A stretch of 64,000 nt of DNA from Anoxybacillus tepidamans PS2 (GCF_000620165.1 NZ_JHVN01000013.1:22314-86313), one strand, 5' to 3'; shown: positions 1 through 7,869, numbered from the stretch's first letter. Program-made: numbers and translations. The notes: generated from the letters alone by a model not told the origin.

Positions 1-71
1 GGCGTTTTTCAGAGAGCCATTAGAATAGCAGGCATAAAACGTGGAATAGTATCATTGAAGGAGGGAGTGAA

Positions 72-920
72 ATGTCGAAAGAAGAATTGCATTATGGCGG
101 CGATTATCGATTGATTCCGGCCACTTCGATTGCGAGCGGAATCGGCGTCGATGTGTTGCCGGATTTATATTGCTATACGATTCAAATTGTCAATATTTGT
201 TTTGTTGGTAGACCGGCAACGGGTGAATTCGTCCTCATTGATGCCGGAATGCCGAAAACAGCCGATGACATCATCGCTGTTTCTGAAAAGCGATTTGGCG
301 CCCATAGCCGTCCAAAAGCAATTGTCTTAACGCACGGTCATTTTGACCATGTGGGGGCGATTATTGAACTTGTGCAACATTGGGATGTTCCCGTTTATGC
401 CCATGAAGCAGAACTGCCTTATTTAACAGGAAAAGAGCGCTATCCAGAGCCTGATCCATCAGTGGAAGGGGGATTGATAGCGAAAATATCGCCACTTTTC
501 CCGAACGAACCGATTGACTTAGGACATCATGTTCGACCGTTGCCGAGCGATGGCACCATTCCGGAATTGCCGGATTTTCGCTGGATTCATACTCCTGGGC
601 ATGCTCCTGGTCACGTGTCATTATTTCGTGAAAGCGACCGCGCGCTGATCGCGGGGGATGCATTTGTCACCGTCCGCCAAGATTCGCTTTATAAAGTGTT
701 TACGCAACAAACGGAGATTACCGGCCCGCCGCGCTATTATACCGTTGACTGGGATGCGGCAAGAGAATCTGTCAGGAAGCTAGCCGCTCTCCGTCCATCG
801 GTTGCAATCACCGGCCACGGGGCCCCTGTATCAGGGGAAGAGCTAGAAAAAGGGTTAGAAAAGCTCGCTCGAGATTTTGACAGAATCGCACTTCCTGACT
901 ATGGTAAATATGTACATTGA
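72..920 (+). CDS. MBL-fold metallo-hydrolase
   Basis: A 282-residue cytoplasmic protein of the metallo-beta-lactamase fold. The metal signature HGHFDH lies at residues 88-93, preceded by the LIDAGMPK strand-loop typical of the fold. A later HTPGHAPGH motif and an AGDAF segment supply the remaining metal ligands. The start is set by AAGGAGGGAG seven bases upstream. Length and motifs fit the YflN-like hydrolase group, whose substrate I cannot tell. It appears monocistronic, because a strong terminator follows directly. The fold call is firm; the function is open. Confidence 0.85.
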   Translation: MSKEELHYGGDYRLIPATSIASGIGVDVLPDLYCYTIQIVNICFVGRPATGEFVLIDAGMPKTADDIIAVSEKRFGAHSRPKAIVLTHGHFDHVGAIIELVQHWDVPVYAHEAELPYLTGKERYPEPDPSVEGGLIAKISPLFPNEPIDLGHHVRPLPSDGTIPELPDFRWIHTPGHAPGHVSLFRESDRALIAGDAFVTVRQDSLYKVFTQQTEITGPPRYYTVDWDAARESVRKLAALRPSVAITGHGAPVSGEELEKGLEKLARDFDRIALPDYGKYVH

Positions 921-929
921 TGAAATGAA

Positions 930-966
930 AACAGGATTCGTGCTATAGTGACGAATCCTGTTTTTC
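930..966 (+). terminator. Rho-independent terminator of the MBL hydrolase gene
   Basis: The arms ACAGGATTCGT and ACGAATCCTGT are perfectly complementary, with a loop of about 10 bases and a T run. They lie 10 bases after the stop codon. Confidence 0.85.
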
Positions 967-1017
967 TGCGGCGCAAGAGGGTTTTGTGCCGGAATATTTT
1001 TAGAAGTGAGGAACGAA

Positions 1018-1051
1018 AAACGGAATTCAGCCTCTAAGCCGAATTCCGTTT
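1018..1051 (-). terminator. Terminator of the coat protein pair
   Basis: The inverted repeat AAACGGAATTC/GAATTCCGTTT lies just downstream of the minus-strand coat protein gene. The T run is weak. Confidence 0.6.
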
Positions 1052-1058
1052 CGGCAAG

Positions 1059-1373
1059 TTATTGAGCGTTGCTTCCTTGTGGTTGGATGCCGCTTGCTTG
1101 CAACGCTTGTTGCGCTGCTTGCAGGTCTACGCGCAATTGTTCTTGAACATTGGTTGGATGGTAGTATCCTTTATTGATCATATATTGGCTAATTTGTTCA
1201 TGAAATTGAATGGCATCGTTTAAATGTTGTTTGAGGGTGTTGCGCACTTCTGGTGTAGCTGCTTCTGTAATAGCCATTGCATAGTTTTTAATGCCGTTTT
1301 TTGCGCCAATTAAAAGGTCAGTTGCGATTATTTGATCATTTAATGTTTGTGAAGTAGTTGCTGTTGTTTGCAT
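1059..1373 (-). CDS. CotF-family spore coat protein
   Basis: A 104-residue, mostly helical, cysteine-free protein with the ferritin-like arrangement of the coat F family: an ATDLLIGAKNGIKNYA helix followed by LKQHLNDAIQFHEQISQYMINKGYYHP. The C-terminus is low-complexity Gln/Ala/Ser. It most resembles the YraD-type coat proteins of Bacillus, which are made in the mother cell and deposited in the spore coat. The start has GAGGTGATACACA upstream. It follows a second small coat-like gene after 22 bases, so the two probably share a transcript. The family call is good; the exact paralogue is uncertain. Confidence 0.8.
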   Translation of the reverse strand: MQTTATTSQTLNDQIIATDLLIGAKNGIKNYAMAITEAATPEVRNTLKQHLNDAIQFHEQISQYMINKGYYHPTNVQEQLRVDLQAAQQALQASGIQPQGSNAQ

Positions 1374-1395
1374 TGTGTATCACCTCGTTTCATTT

Positions 1396-1581
1396 TTAAG
1401 ATAGAAGGGTTTGCAAATCACGGATGTGTTGTTGAGTTTTTTGAATATCTTGACGGATTAATGATTGGAGCTGTTGATCTGTAGCCATCGCTTGCATGGC
1501 TGTATTTTTCGCAAGGCATACATTTTTAAATGCAAGAAGTTCATGAAGTTCTAATGTTTCATGTGTTCCAGTTGCTCGCAT
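1396..1581 (-). CDS. Small coat-F-like protein (YraE type)
   Basis: A 61-residue helical protein. The segment LELHELLAFKNVCLAKNTAMQ resembles the first helix of coat F proteins, and the rest is a short amphipathic helix (LIRQDIQKTQQHIRDLQTLL). A ribosome site AAGGTGGTG lies seven bases before the ATG. It is the promoter-proximal gene of a two-gene unit with the larger coat protein. A small plus large coat-F pair mirrors the yraE/yraD arrangement of B. subtilis. That comparison is from memory of the family and was not aligned. Confidence 0.7.
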   Translation of the reverse strand: MRATGTHETLELHELLAFKNVCLAKNTAMQAMATDQQLQSLIRQDIQKTQQHIRDLQTLLS

Positions 1582-1656
1582 TGTCTTTCACCACCTTCCG
1601 AACAGTAGTGTATACAACGCATGAATATGTATGAATGTAATTTTTTAACATATTGG

Positions 1657-1706
1657 CCAAGAAGCCTTTCACCTCGAAACGAAGTGTAGATGGGAGAGGG
1701 GCATTA
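1657..1706 (+). repeat. IS200/IS605-type right-end hairpin, copy A
   Basis: About 50 bases match the copies at 10839, 51481 and 51537: an AAGAAG lead-in, an imperfect stem, a central AAACGAAGTGTAG and a GGGAG arm ending near CATTA. No transposase remains beside it. It lies at the 5' edge of the truncated cytochrome-like remnant. Confidence 0.6.
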
Positions 1707-2071
1707 AATCATCACATTATTTCAGCGAAAATCACTGGACTGGATCGTCACGGATGCAAGCGCCAAAGAAAACTGAAAAAGTATTTGGCGAAGCTGTTTT
1801 ATATGCCCCAAATACACCTGTGCCTATACGAAATAACGCCGAAATATTAAAGGTACCGACAAAGCATGTAGACAAAGAGCAAATTCGGTTAGCGTTTGCA
1901 CATCGAGGCTTTCCTGACGGCTATAAAGTGCCAAGTCTCACACGAGTTGCTTGGATTGCGCCATACCTTTACGACGGAAGCGGCGATCGATTACTTACTC
2001 TCAATCACATCACCTCAATAAATTTGGGAAGAGTTTACTCGAAAAAGAAAGTTCCCTCCTGTCCAAAATAA
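1707..2071 (+). pseudogene. Remnant of a cytochrome-c-type electron transport protein
   Basis: One open frame runs from the end of repeat copy A and reads through IRLAFAHRGFPDGYKVPSL and RVAWIAPYLYDGS. This pattern (YKxPSLxxxxxxAPYxHDG-like) is the C-terminal signature of di-haem cytochrome c peroxidase/MauG-like electron transport proteins. No CxxCH haem site, signal peptide or ribosome site is present, so the N-terminal part is gone. After DGS the frame loses resemblance. I read it as a decayed 3' fragment cut off by the adjacent mobile-element end. The family assignment rests on the motif only. Confidence 0.5.
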
Positions 2072-2085
2072 TGGCAGGGAGGGAC
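2051..2085 (+). promoter_or_regulatory. Hairpin covering the ribosome site of the next gene
   Basis: GTTCCCTCCTG (2051-2061) pairs with CAGGGAGGGAC (2075-2085) around a 13-base loop, with one bulged G. The right arm contains the AGGGAGGG ribosome site of the 46-residue gene that starts at 2090. Folding would hide that site. There is no T run, so it is unlikely to be a plain terminator. Confidence 0.4.
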
Positions 2086-2089
2086 TCGC

Positions 2090-2230
2090 ATGAACGAAAC
2101 TTGTTTTTACTGTCAGTCTGAATGTAATGAACAAGTGCATTATGTTTCTTTTTATACATCCAATGAAGAGCAAGAGAAAGCATTATGTGCTGAATGTTAC
2201 CAAGAATGGCTTCAAGGCATAAAAGGATAG
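2090..2230 (+). CDS. 46-residue CxxC zinc-ribbon-like protein
   Basis: A short gene with a clear AGGGAGGG ribosome site six bases before its ATG. The product has CFYCQSEC near the N-terminus and LCAECYQEW near the C-terminus. These are two CxxC pairs in the spacing of a small zinc ribbon, ending in GIKG. The strong terminator at 2232 follows the stop by one base, which supports a real transcript end here. I do not know the family. Its size makes it easy to miss by automatic calling. Confidence 0.6.
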   Translation: MNETCFYCQSECNEQVHYVSFYTSNEEQEKALCAECYQEWLQGIKG

Positions 2231-2231
2231 A

Positions 2232-2270
2232 AAAACGCCGCATCTTGCTATTGCATAGATGCGGCGTTTT
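2232..2270. terminator. Bidirectional terminator
   Basis: AAAACGCCGCATC and GATGCGGCGTTTT form a perfect 13-base stem. It serves the small zinc-ribbon gene and overlaps the 3' end of the converging minus-strand gene. Confidence 0.85.
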
Positions 2271-2604
2271 CTGTGAGCGGTGGAACTTTGACAATGGTGT
2301 TTAGGTCGCTTTGTTCGTCATAGGAACGGTATACAATTGGTTCAGCATGACTAGGGATTACAGAGATGAACAAAATATGCTCCTCTCTAGCGGTTTTTTT
2401 CGTTTCCATTGAAAGTGTAACGTGATTCAAGCGAAGCGAATAAAAGCGATACGTCAATCCAAGCCATGTTTGCTTCTTGATCGTAGTGTCAGGATGGCTG
2501 CGAATAAAGCTTGCGATATCGTAAAACGACCGGTTTTCTTGCTCCAACCAATCCGTAAAGGCGTGCGCCGCCTGTTTAATTAATTCTTTCCAAGATTCTA
2601 GCAT
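2248..2604 (-). CDS. Hypothetical protein, 118 residues
   Basis: I do not recognise this family. The protein is soluble and Trp-rich near the N-terminus (LESWKELIKQAAHAFTDWLE). A middle part, KQTWLGLTYRFYSLRLNHVTLSM, looks like beta strands, and there is no signal peptide or membrane segment. The ATG at 2604 is preferred because AAGGTGAG lies five bases upstream; an in-frame GTG three codons earlier lacks spacing. It is transcribed alone and ends in the bidirectional terminator, whose stem overlaps its last codons. Confidence 0.6.
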   Translation of the reverse strand: MLESWKELIKQAAHAFTDWLEQENRSFYDIASFIRSHPDTTIKKQTWLGLTYRFYSLRLNHVTLSMETKKTAREEHILFISVIPSHAEPIVYRSYDEQSDLNTIVKVPPLTENAASMQ

Positions 2605-2776
2605 CGGACTCACCTTGTTTTATTTTTATTTATACGTAGTATAGCCCTGGGGGACGACGAGATATACTAAAATACATCGGTATGTAAATAAATGGATTTT
2701 ATTTTCGGTTGTCCTGCCCATTATTATCTTTTTATGTCATTCGTTTGTCACACAGTCGTTTTCGTGGTTATTCGCA

Positions 2777-3478
2777 TCATTTACCGGAGGAGGGGAGATG
2801 ATCGTTATATAAATCCACATATAATTGCCCATCCGTTCCAACCACACCGTAAAAGACTTGATCAACCGTTAATGTTCTTTTAGACAATTGTTGTTCAATC
2901 CAGTTTTTGTTGTATTGTAACGTTAAATTTTGATCAAGAATTTTCCCGTCCATGATGACTTCTACAGGAACACTAGCCTGTTGGTGATGGGATTGGTCTA
3001 GGTCGCTTTTCACCGTATTTTGATATGGTTTTTTCTTTAAAACCGATAAGTTGCCGCTAACCTCCAATAGTGCATATTCCACCTCTTTGATATCAAATAT
3101 CCCTAATTCACGAAGTTGCCGATTTAAATCGTCTAACGAATATCTTAATTTTTTCATATTTGCTTCTAATATGTGCCCTTTATCAATAATGACTGTAGGT
3201 TGTCCGGACAGCCATTTTCGAAGGGTTCTATTCTTAAAGGAGATTAAAGAAACTAAGTAATACACAAGACAGAGGGTTAAAAAAGAAATGAGCATGGACA
3301 AAAAATTTATATTTACATCAAATCCCATATTGGCTACAAATGAGCCTAAAGTGATGGATAAAGCGAAGCTAAAGTAGTTTTTGTGGGAGTTTACTTGCTT
3401 TCCGATGAAGAAGGTGATAAGCATTAGCAAAACGAAAGATATAACTGTCCTAACCGCAGAGTGTAGAATGTCTTCCAT
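2777..3478 (-). CDS. DUF421 (YetF-type) membrane protein
   Basis: A 233-residue protein with three N-terminal membrane helices (about residues 8-24, 36-52 and 57-80) and a cytoplasmic DUF421 domain. The domain signature is visible in GQPTVIIDKGHILEANMKKLRYSLDDL and LRELGIFDIKEVEYALLEVSGNLSVLKK. The C-terminal part contains VPVEVIMDGKILDQNL. This layout matches the Bacillus YetF/YdfS/YrbG group, some members of which affect spore properties. The exact paralogue is not resolved. It is monocistronic on the minus strand. Confidence 0.85.
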   Translation of the reverse strand: MEDILHSAVRTVISFVLLMLITFFIGKQVNSHKNYFSFALSITLGSFVANMGFDVNINFLSMLISFLTLCLVYYLVSLISFKNRTLRKWLSGQPTVIIDKGHILEANMKKLRYSLDDLNRQLRELGIFDIKEVEYALLEVSGNLSVLKKKPYQNTVKSDLDQSHHQQASVPVEVIMDGKILDQNLTLQYNKNWIEQQLSKRTLTVDQVFYGVVGTDGQLYVDLYNDHLPSSGK

Positions 3479-3649
3479 ATGGTGTTCTCCTTCAAGCCGT
3501 ACTAATTATCACATTTATTTTTTTACTAAATAAGGAGAATTATACTGTTGCAACATTGGGCTTGGACATTGGATTTTTCATTGAGATAAGGATAAAAAGA
3601 CTACTGGTGCAAACTGACAGCTTTTTCGTTATCCGGAGCCATAAAAGAA

Positions 3650-3698
3650 GACTGAACAACACCGTTTTTAGAAAATAAAAACAGGGTGTTATTCAGTC
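3650..3698 (-). terminator. Long inverted repeat, probable terminator of the LacI gene
   Basis: Arms of 14 bases, GACTGAACAACACC and GGTGTTATTCAGTC, have one mismatch and an inner TTTTTA/TAAAAA pairing. Read on the minus strand, the stem is followed by TTCTTTTATGG, so it suits the minus-strand regulator gene that ends at 3765. Confidence 0.6.
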
Positions 3699-3764
3699 AG
3701 GGAGAGAAAAAATGATGCAGACTTTTTATGAAATTTTATATTGAATGTCTTTCCTTTTTCGTGA

Positions 3765-4742
3765 CTACACCGACCGCCTCTCAACTAGACGAACGGGCAA
3801 TTTCTCCGCTTGTCCTGCCATAGTTCCGGTGATTAAACAATTGTGTACCATTTGAAAAGCTCTTTGTCCCATCAGCAAAAGCGGCAAATCAATCGTCGTG
3901 ATACTAAGCGCTTCGGAAATTGGATGATTGTCAAAGCTTACTAGGGCAAGATCGTCCGGCGCGTTTAACCCTTTGCTTTGCCCCCATAATACTATTCCAG
4001 CAGCTACTTGATCGCTTGAGACAAGCAGCGCTGTTGGTCTTTCCTTCATAGAGCACAGTGCGTTAACCACCCGTTTTCCGTCATCAATGTCCAGACAATG
4101 ATCGAATATCCAGTCTTCCCTTGGAGTTTCATCGATTTTGCGCAGAGCATCGCTGTAAGCAGCATGGCGGTTTTGGCTATTGATCCCTGTCGTTCTCCCA
4201 ATGCAGTACCCGATTTTTCGATGCCCTTTTCCGATTAAATAGTTCATCCCAAGCAAAAACGCTTCATAGTGATCGATATAAACGGATAGCACGTCATCAT
4301 TTTTGGCATCCTCACATAATACAATCGGGCCATCTTCTTTATACATTTCGAGTGTTTCCCAGTTGATAGTGCGCGAACAAATAATAAGCCCATCGACTTG
4401 TTTCATTCGCAACATTTCCAGTGCTTCAAGCTCTTTTTGTACATCGTAATTTGTTTGAAATAGAAGAAGATGGTATCCGCAACGAAGCGCTTCCTCCGAA
4501 ATGCCTTCGACAATCGCACTGAAGTATGGGTGATTGACATAAGGCAGCATGACACCAACAATGTATGTTCTTCCTTTAGCTAGATGAACAGCATTAATAT
4601 TTTTAGTATAGTTTAGTTTTTCAACGGCTTCCCATACGGCTTTTCGCTTTTCCTCTTTTACATACGGATAATCATTTAATACACGCGATACGGTAGCGAC
4701 AGAAACTCCCGCTAACTTAGCAATTTCCCGAATGTTCGCCAT
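3765..4742 (-). CDS. LacI-family transcriptional regulator
   Basis: A 325-residue sugar-type repressor. The helix-turn-helix IREIAKLAGVSVATVSRVLN is at residues 3-22 with the hinge helix near residue 55. A periplasmic-binding-protein-like effector domain follows (IVGVMLPYVNHPYFSAIVEG; LVSFDNHPISEALSITTIDL near the end). Two adjacent ATGs exist; the second has the better spacing from AAGGCGG. No sugar operon is adjacent on its strand, so the regulon is not visible. An inverted repeat upstream may be its own operator. Confidence 0.85.
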   Translation of the reverse strand: MANIREIAKLAGVSVATVSRVLNDYPYVKEEKRKAVWEAVEKLNYTKNINAVHLAKGRTYIVGVMLPYVNHPYFSAIVEGISEEALRCGYHLLLFQTNYDVQKELEALEMLRMKQVDGLIICSRTINWETLEMYKEDGPIVLCEDAKNDDVLSVYIDHYEAFLLGMNYLIGKGHRKIGYCIGRTTGINSQNRHAAYSDALRKIDETPREDWIFDHCLDIDDGKRVVNALCSMKERPTALLVSSDQVAAGIVLWGQSKGLNAPDDLALVSFDNHPISEALSITTIDLPLLLMGQRAFQMVHNCLITGTMAGQAEKLPVRLVERRSV

Positions 4743-4774
4743 CATTCCGCCTTCTTTCTAAAAAACTATTGCAT

Positions 4775-4788
4775 TGAAACGCATTTCA
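4775..4788. promoter_or_regulatory. Candidate LacI-type operator
   Basis: TGAAACGCATTTCA is a dyad with six of seven pairs matching, 33 bases before the LacI gene start. It is probably autoregulatory. It differs from a cre site at the central CG. Confidence 0.4.
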
Positions 4789-4832
4789 TAAATTATTGTC
4801 ATTTTAACAATAGCATAAAGGAGTGATTCGTG

Positions 4833-4961
4833 ATGATAGGATTTTTATTCTACATTGTTTTATGCACGGTGGAATTAGCGGGGGCGTATTTTGCTGTAAA
4901 AGCGGCGCCGCAACAAAAACAGGAGCCTGACGACCCGTTTGAAAATTTTTTCTGTAATTGA
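4833..4961 (+). CDS. Small membrane protein, 42 residues
   Basis: The ATG lies nine bases after AAAGGAG; an in-frame GTG at 4830 is also possible. The product has one hydrophobic helix (IGFLFYIVLCTVELAGAYFAV, residues 2-22), then a charged tail rich in Gln, Glu and Asp ending in FENFFCN. A terminator follows 24 bases after the stop, so the gene appears self-contained between two LacI regulators. I do not recognise the family. The ribosome site plus terminator make it credible despite its length. Confidence 0.5.
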   Translation: MIGFLFYIVLCTVELAGAYFAVKAAPQQKQEPDDPFENFFCN

Positions 4962-4984
4962 ATAACTACATTTGTTTTTTCGAG

Positions 4985-5013
4985 CGTTCCCAGCCTTTGT
5001 GGGAACGTTTCTT
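4985..5013 (+). terminator. Terminator after the 42-residue gene
   Basis: A perfect CGTTCCCA/TGGGAACG stem with a 7-base loop is followed by TTTCTT. Confidence 0.75.
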
Positions 5014-5071
5014 ATAGGAACCTTGCCCATTTACAATCCCGCTTGAGGGGAAGAAATATGTAAAAAAATAG

Positions 5072-5101
5072 TTGTAAAAACGCTTACAATCATTGTATAA
5101 T
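5072..5101 (+). promoter_or_regulatory. Promoter of the gluconate operon with cre-like site
   Basis: TTGTAA (5072-5077) and TATAAT (5096-5101) are separated by 18 bases. The 14 bases TAAAAACGCTTACA (5075-5088) match the CcpA cre consensus TGWAANCGNTNWCA at all but one position and overlap the promoter. This suggests carbon catabolite repression of the operon. Confidence 0.6.
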
Positions 5102-5106
5102 CCAAC

Positions 5107-5118
5107 TAAACCGGTTTA
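5107..5118. promoter_or_regulatory. LacI-type operator O1 of the gluconate operon
   Basis: TAAACCGGTTTA is a perfect 12-base palindrome with the central CG of LacI operators, just downstream of the -10 box. It shares the core of O2 and O3. Confidence 0.65.
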
Positions 5119-5139
5119 TAAAAAGCTCATTTTAGCTGT

Positions 5140-5159
5140 TTACTAAATCGATTTAGTAA
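5140..5159. promoter_or_regulatory. LacI-type operator O2 of the gluconate operon
   Basis: TTACTAAATCGATTTAGTAA is a perfect 20-base palindrome. Its centre is 37 bases from that of O1, and it lies 18 bases before the regulator gene. Confidence 0.75.
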
Positions 5160-5177
5160 TGGAAAGTAGGGATATCC

Positions 5178-6188
5178 TTGCAAAAAGTAACGATGGCCGA
5201 TGTTGCCAAATTGGCCAATGTTTCTAAGAGCACCGTTTCTCAATATTTGAACAAACGGTATGATTACATGAGCGAAGAAACGAAAAAACGCATTGCTAGA
5301 GCCATTGAGGAATTGGGCTACCGCCCCAATTTTATCGCGCGAAGTTTAAAACAGAAATCGACTGCCACAATTGGAGTCATTGTTTTTAATATTTTGCATA
5401 TGTTAACAACACAAGTGCTTCGGGCGATTGAAGATGTGTGTCAAGAACGGGACTTCCATGTCATTGTGTGCAATACAGATGACAATCCGGAGAAAGAAAA
5501 AAAATATATTGAAATGTTAAGAGCGAAGCAGGTAGATGGACTCATTGTCTTTCCAACGGGCAAAAACGTTGAACTATATGAAAGGATGACAGAGGAACAA
5601 TTTCCGCTTGTCTTTGTCGACCGGATGGTTCCCGATCTTCCGGTGGATGCTGTTCTTCTTGATAACTATCAAGCCGCCAAGCTGGCTGTTGACCACCTCG
5701 TTGATTCGGGCTACGAGCGGATTGGAATTGTAACGCCGCCGATTGTATCGCATGTCATTCCGCGGATTGAGCGAATCGAAGGGTTTAAGCGGGCGATGAC
5801 GGAAAGAGGGTTGCCGGTTGTTGAGGAATATATCATCGGGGCGGAAATTCCCCGCATTAAAGAAGAATTAAACCGATTATTTTCCTCTGACCATCCGCCG
5901 CAAGCGTTATTTGCCATTAATGATTTAACGCTCACGGAAGTGCTCAATTTTGTGAAAGAAACTAACATCAATATCCCTGACGACTTAGCTCTTATTAGCA
6001 TCGACGATGTTCCTTTCGCCAATATTTATACCCCTCGCTTAACGACGATTGCGCAGCCGACATTTGAAATGGGAAGAAAGGCGGCAGAACGGCTGTTTAT
6101 GAAAATTGAGCAAAAAGAAGCAGGGAGGCATCAGGTGTTACGGTTTTCCCCGACGTTAATAAAACGGGATTCTGTTAAGCAACAGTAA
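5178..6188 (+). CDS. LacI-family regulator of the gluconate operon
   Basis: A 336-residue repressor. The helix-turn-helix VTMADVAKLANVSKSTVSQYLN is at residues 4-25, and the effector domain has VIVFNILHMLTTQVLRAIED and a late LISIDDVPFANIYTPRLTTIAQP segment. It resembles KdgR-type LacI proteins. The start is TTG, chosen because GTAGGG lies upstream whereas the in-frame ATG at 5193 has no ribosome site. It is first in the unit with gntK and gntP, downstream of two palindromes of its own operator type. It very likely represses the operon until gluconate, or a related acid or its phosphate, binds. B. subtilis uses an unrelated GntR-family repressor for this operon. Confidence 0.85.
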   Translation: MQKVTMADVAKLANVSKSTVSQYLNKRYDYMSEETKKRIARAIEELGYRPNFIARSLKQKSTATIGVIVFNILHMLTTQVLRAIEDVCQERDFHVIVCNTDDNPEKEKKYIEMLRAKQVDGLIVFPTGKNVELYERMTEEQFPLVFVDRMVPDLPVDAVLLDNYQAAKLAVDHLVDSGYERIGIVTPPIVSHVIPRIERIEGFKRAMTERGLPVVEEYIIGAEIPRIKEELNRLFSSDHPPQALFAINDLTLTEVLNFVKETNINIPDDLALISIDDVPFANIYTPRLTTIAQPTFEMGRKAAERLFMKIEQKEAGRHQVLRFSPTLIKRDSVKQQ

Positions 6189-6276
6189 TGGATCTGAAAA
6201 ATGGTTGCTTGCGCTATGAAAAAGCTGCCTGCCTGTCAAGGTAAGAACACCATGTTAAAAAGAGGAGAGAGTGGTC

Positions 6277-7821
6277 GTGAATAGCAGTAGAGACGTTGTT
6301 ATCGGAGTTGATATAGGAACAACCAGCACAAAAGCGGTAGCATTCGGAGAATTCGGTCAAGTCATTTCATCACATGCGATGGATTATCCGATCGTGCAAC
6401 CGCACCCTGGGTGGGCAGAACAGGATTCTGACATCATTTTTTCCGCTGTTGTCAAAAGTGTAAACGCTGTCATAAGAAAAGCGAACCTTTTGCCAAAGCA
6501 AGTGAAAGCGCTAGGATTTAGTGCAGCGATGCATTCGCTGATCGCTTTGGATGAAACAGGACGCCCTCTCACACGCTGTATTATCTGGGCTGACAATCGA
6601 AGCGTTAAGCAATCGGAGCGGCTTTTAAAGGAGATGGATGGATTAGAGATTTATAAGCGTACAGGAACGCCTATTCATCCGATGTCTCCTCTTCCAAAGC
6701 TGTTTTGGATGAAGGAGGAAATGCCAGAACTGTTTCACAAGACTCATAAATTTGTATCCATTAAAGAATATGTTATTGATCAATTATACTCGCAATATAT
6801 CGTTGATTACTCCATTGCCTCAGCAACGGGATTATTCAATCTTGAGACGTTAGATTGGGATGATGATGTATTACGTCTTCTTGGACTTGCGAAGGAACGC
6901 TTGTCAGTTCCGGTTCCGACAACGTACGTGCTGCAAGGAATGAAAAAAGAATGGGCGGAGCAAATGGGCGTTGATCCAGCTCTTCCAGTTATCGTTGGGG
7001 CAAGCGATGGGGTGCTAGCAAATATTGGGGTAGGAGCTGTTTCAGCGAAAGAAGCGGCGATTACCATAGGAACGAGCGGGGCTGTGCGAACGGTTTCTTC
7101 CGTGCCAAAAACGGATGAGAGAGGGAGAACGTTTTGCTATGCTTTAACAGAACAGCATTGGGTCATTGGCGGACCGACAAACAATGGCGGGATTCTTTTA
7201 AGATGGCTGCGTGACGAGTTTGGCAGCCAAGAACGGGAAGTTGCGAAAAAGCTTGGCATTGACCCGTATGATTTATTGACTCAGTATGCGGAGAAAGTGC
7301 CAGCTGGTTCAGAAGGATTATTATTTCTCCCATTCTTGTCGGGAGAGCGTGCACCGTATTGGAATGCGAATGCAAGAGGGACGTTTTTTGGCATAGGTCT
7401 CCACCATAAGCGTGAACATTTTATTCGCGCCGTAATGGAAGGCGTCTGTATGAGCGTCTTTTCTGTCGCTTTAGCCATTCGTGATTTAACAGGGCCGCTA
7501 TCGGAAATTCGCGTGTCTGGCGGGTTTGCTAAATCGAGATTTTGGCGGCAAATGCTGGCCGATATGATGGGAAAAGAGCTGCTCGTTCCAAAAACACATG
7601 AAGCTTCCGCTCTAGGAGCAGCGGTGCTAGCCCTTTATGCGTTAGGGGAGCTTCCATCGTTTGAAACGGTCAAACAGTGGATACAAATTAAGTCGCGACA
7701 TATCCCAAATGAGAATCATACATCTTTATATTTAGAACTATTTTATATGTATGAGAGATTGTATCACCGATTAAAGGATGAGTTTGATGTGATGGCTTCG
7801 TTTCAAAGAAAATATTCATAA
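6277..7821 (+). CDS. gntK: Gluconokinase
   Basis: A 514-residue FGGY-family sugar kinase that phosphorylates gluconate to 6-phosphogluconate for the pentose phosphate route. The N-terminal phosphate loop GVDIGTTSTKAVAF is near residues 9-22, the second ATP motif ITIGTSGAVRTVS near residue 265, and the adenosine motif VSGGFAKSRFWRQMLAD near residue 415. GTG at 6277 is preferred, nine bases after AGAGGAG; an upstream GTG at 6271 sits too close. Gluconate specificity is inferred from the GntP-type permease directly downstream and overall similarity to Bacillus GntK. Other FGGY substrates cannot be excluded. Confidence 0.88.
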   Translation: MNSSRDVVIGVDIGTTSTKAVAFGEFGQVISSHAMDYPIVQPHPGWAEQDSDIIFSAVVKSVNAVIRKANLLPKQVKALGFSAAMHSLIALDETGRPLTRCIIWADNRSVKQSERLLKEMDGLEIYKRTGTPIHPMSPLPKLFWMKEEMPELFHKTHKFVSIKEYVIDQLYSQYIVDYSIASATGLFNLETLDWDDDVLRLLGLAKERLSVPVPTTYVLQGMKKEWAEQMGVDPALPVIVGASDGVLANIGVGAVSAKEAAITIGTSGAVRTVSSVPKTDERGRTFCYALTEQHWVIGGPTNNGGILLRWLRDEFGSQEREVAKKLGIDPYDLLTQYAEKVPAGSEGLLFLPFLSGERAPYWNANARGTFFGIGLHHKREHFIRAVMEGVCMSVFSVALAIRDLTGPLSEIRVSGGFAKSRFWRQMLADMMGKELLVPKTHEASALGAAVLALYALGELPSFETVKQWIQIKSRHIPNENHTSLYLELFYMYERLYHRLKDEFDVMASFQRKYS

Positions 7822-7851
7822 AAACCACCGCTTGAATGTTTGTTTCGCTAA

Positions 7852-7869
7852 AACTAAATCGGTTTAGTT
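7852..7869. promoter_or_regulatory. LacI-type operator O3 between gntK and gntP
   Basis: AACTAAATCGGTTTAGTT, with one mismatched pair, repeats the O1/O2 core. It lies 18 bases before the gntP start, inside the operon. Confidence 0.65.

Noticed and set aside
1653..1850. A 65-codon frame across element copy A
   Set aside because: Its start lies within the hairpin repeat, it lacks a ribosome site, and it overlaps the better-supported cytochrome remnant in another frame.
2692..2883. A 63-codon hydrophobic frame opposite the DUF421 gene
   Set aside because: It has no ribosome site and overlaps the 3' end of a well-supported gene on the other strand.
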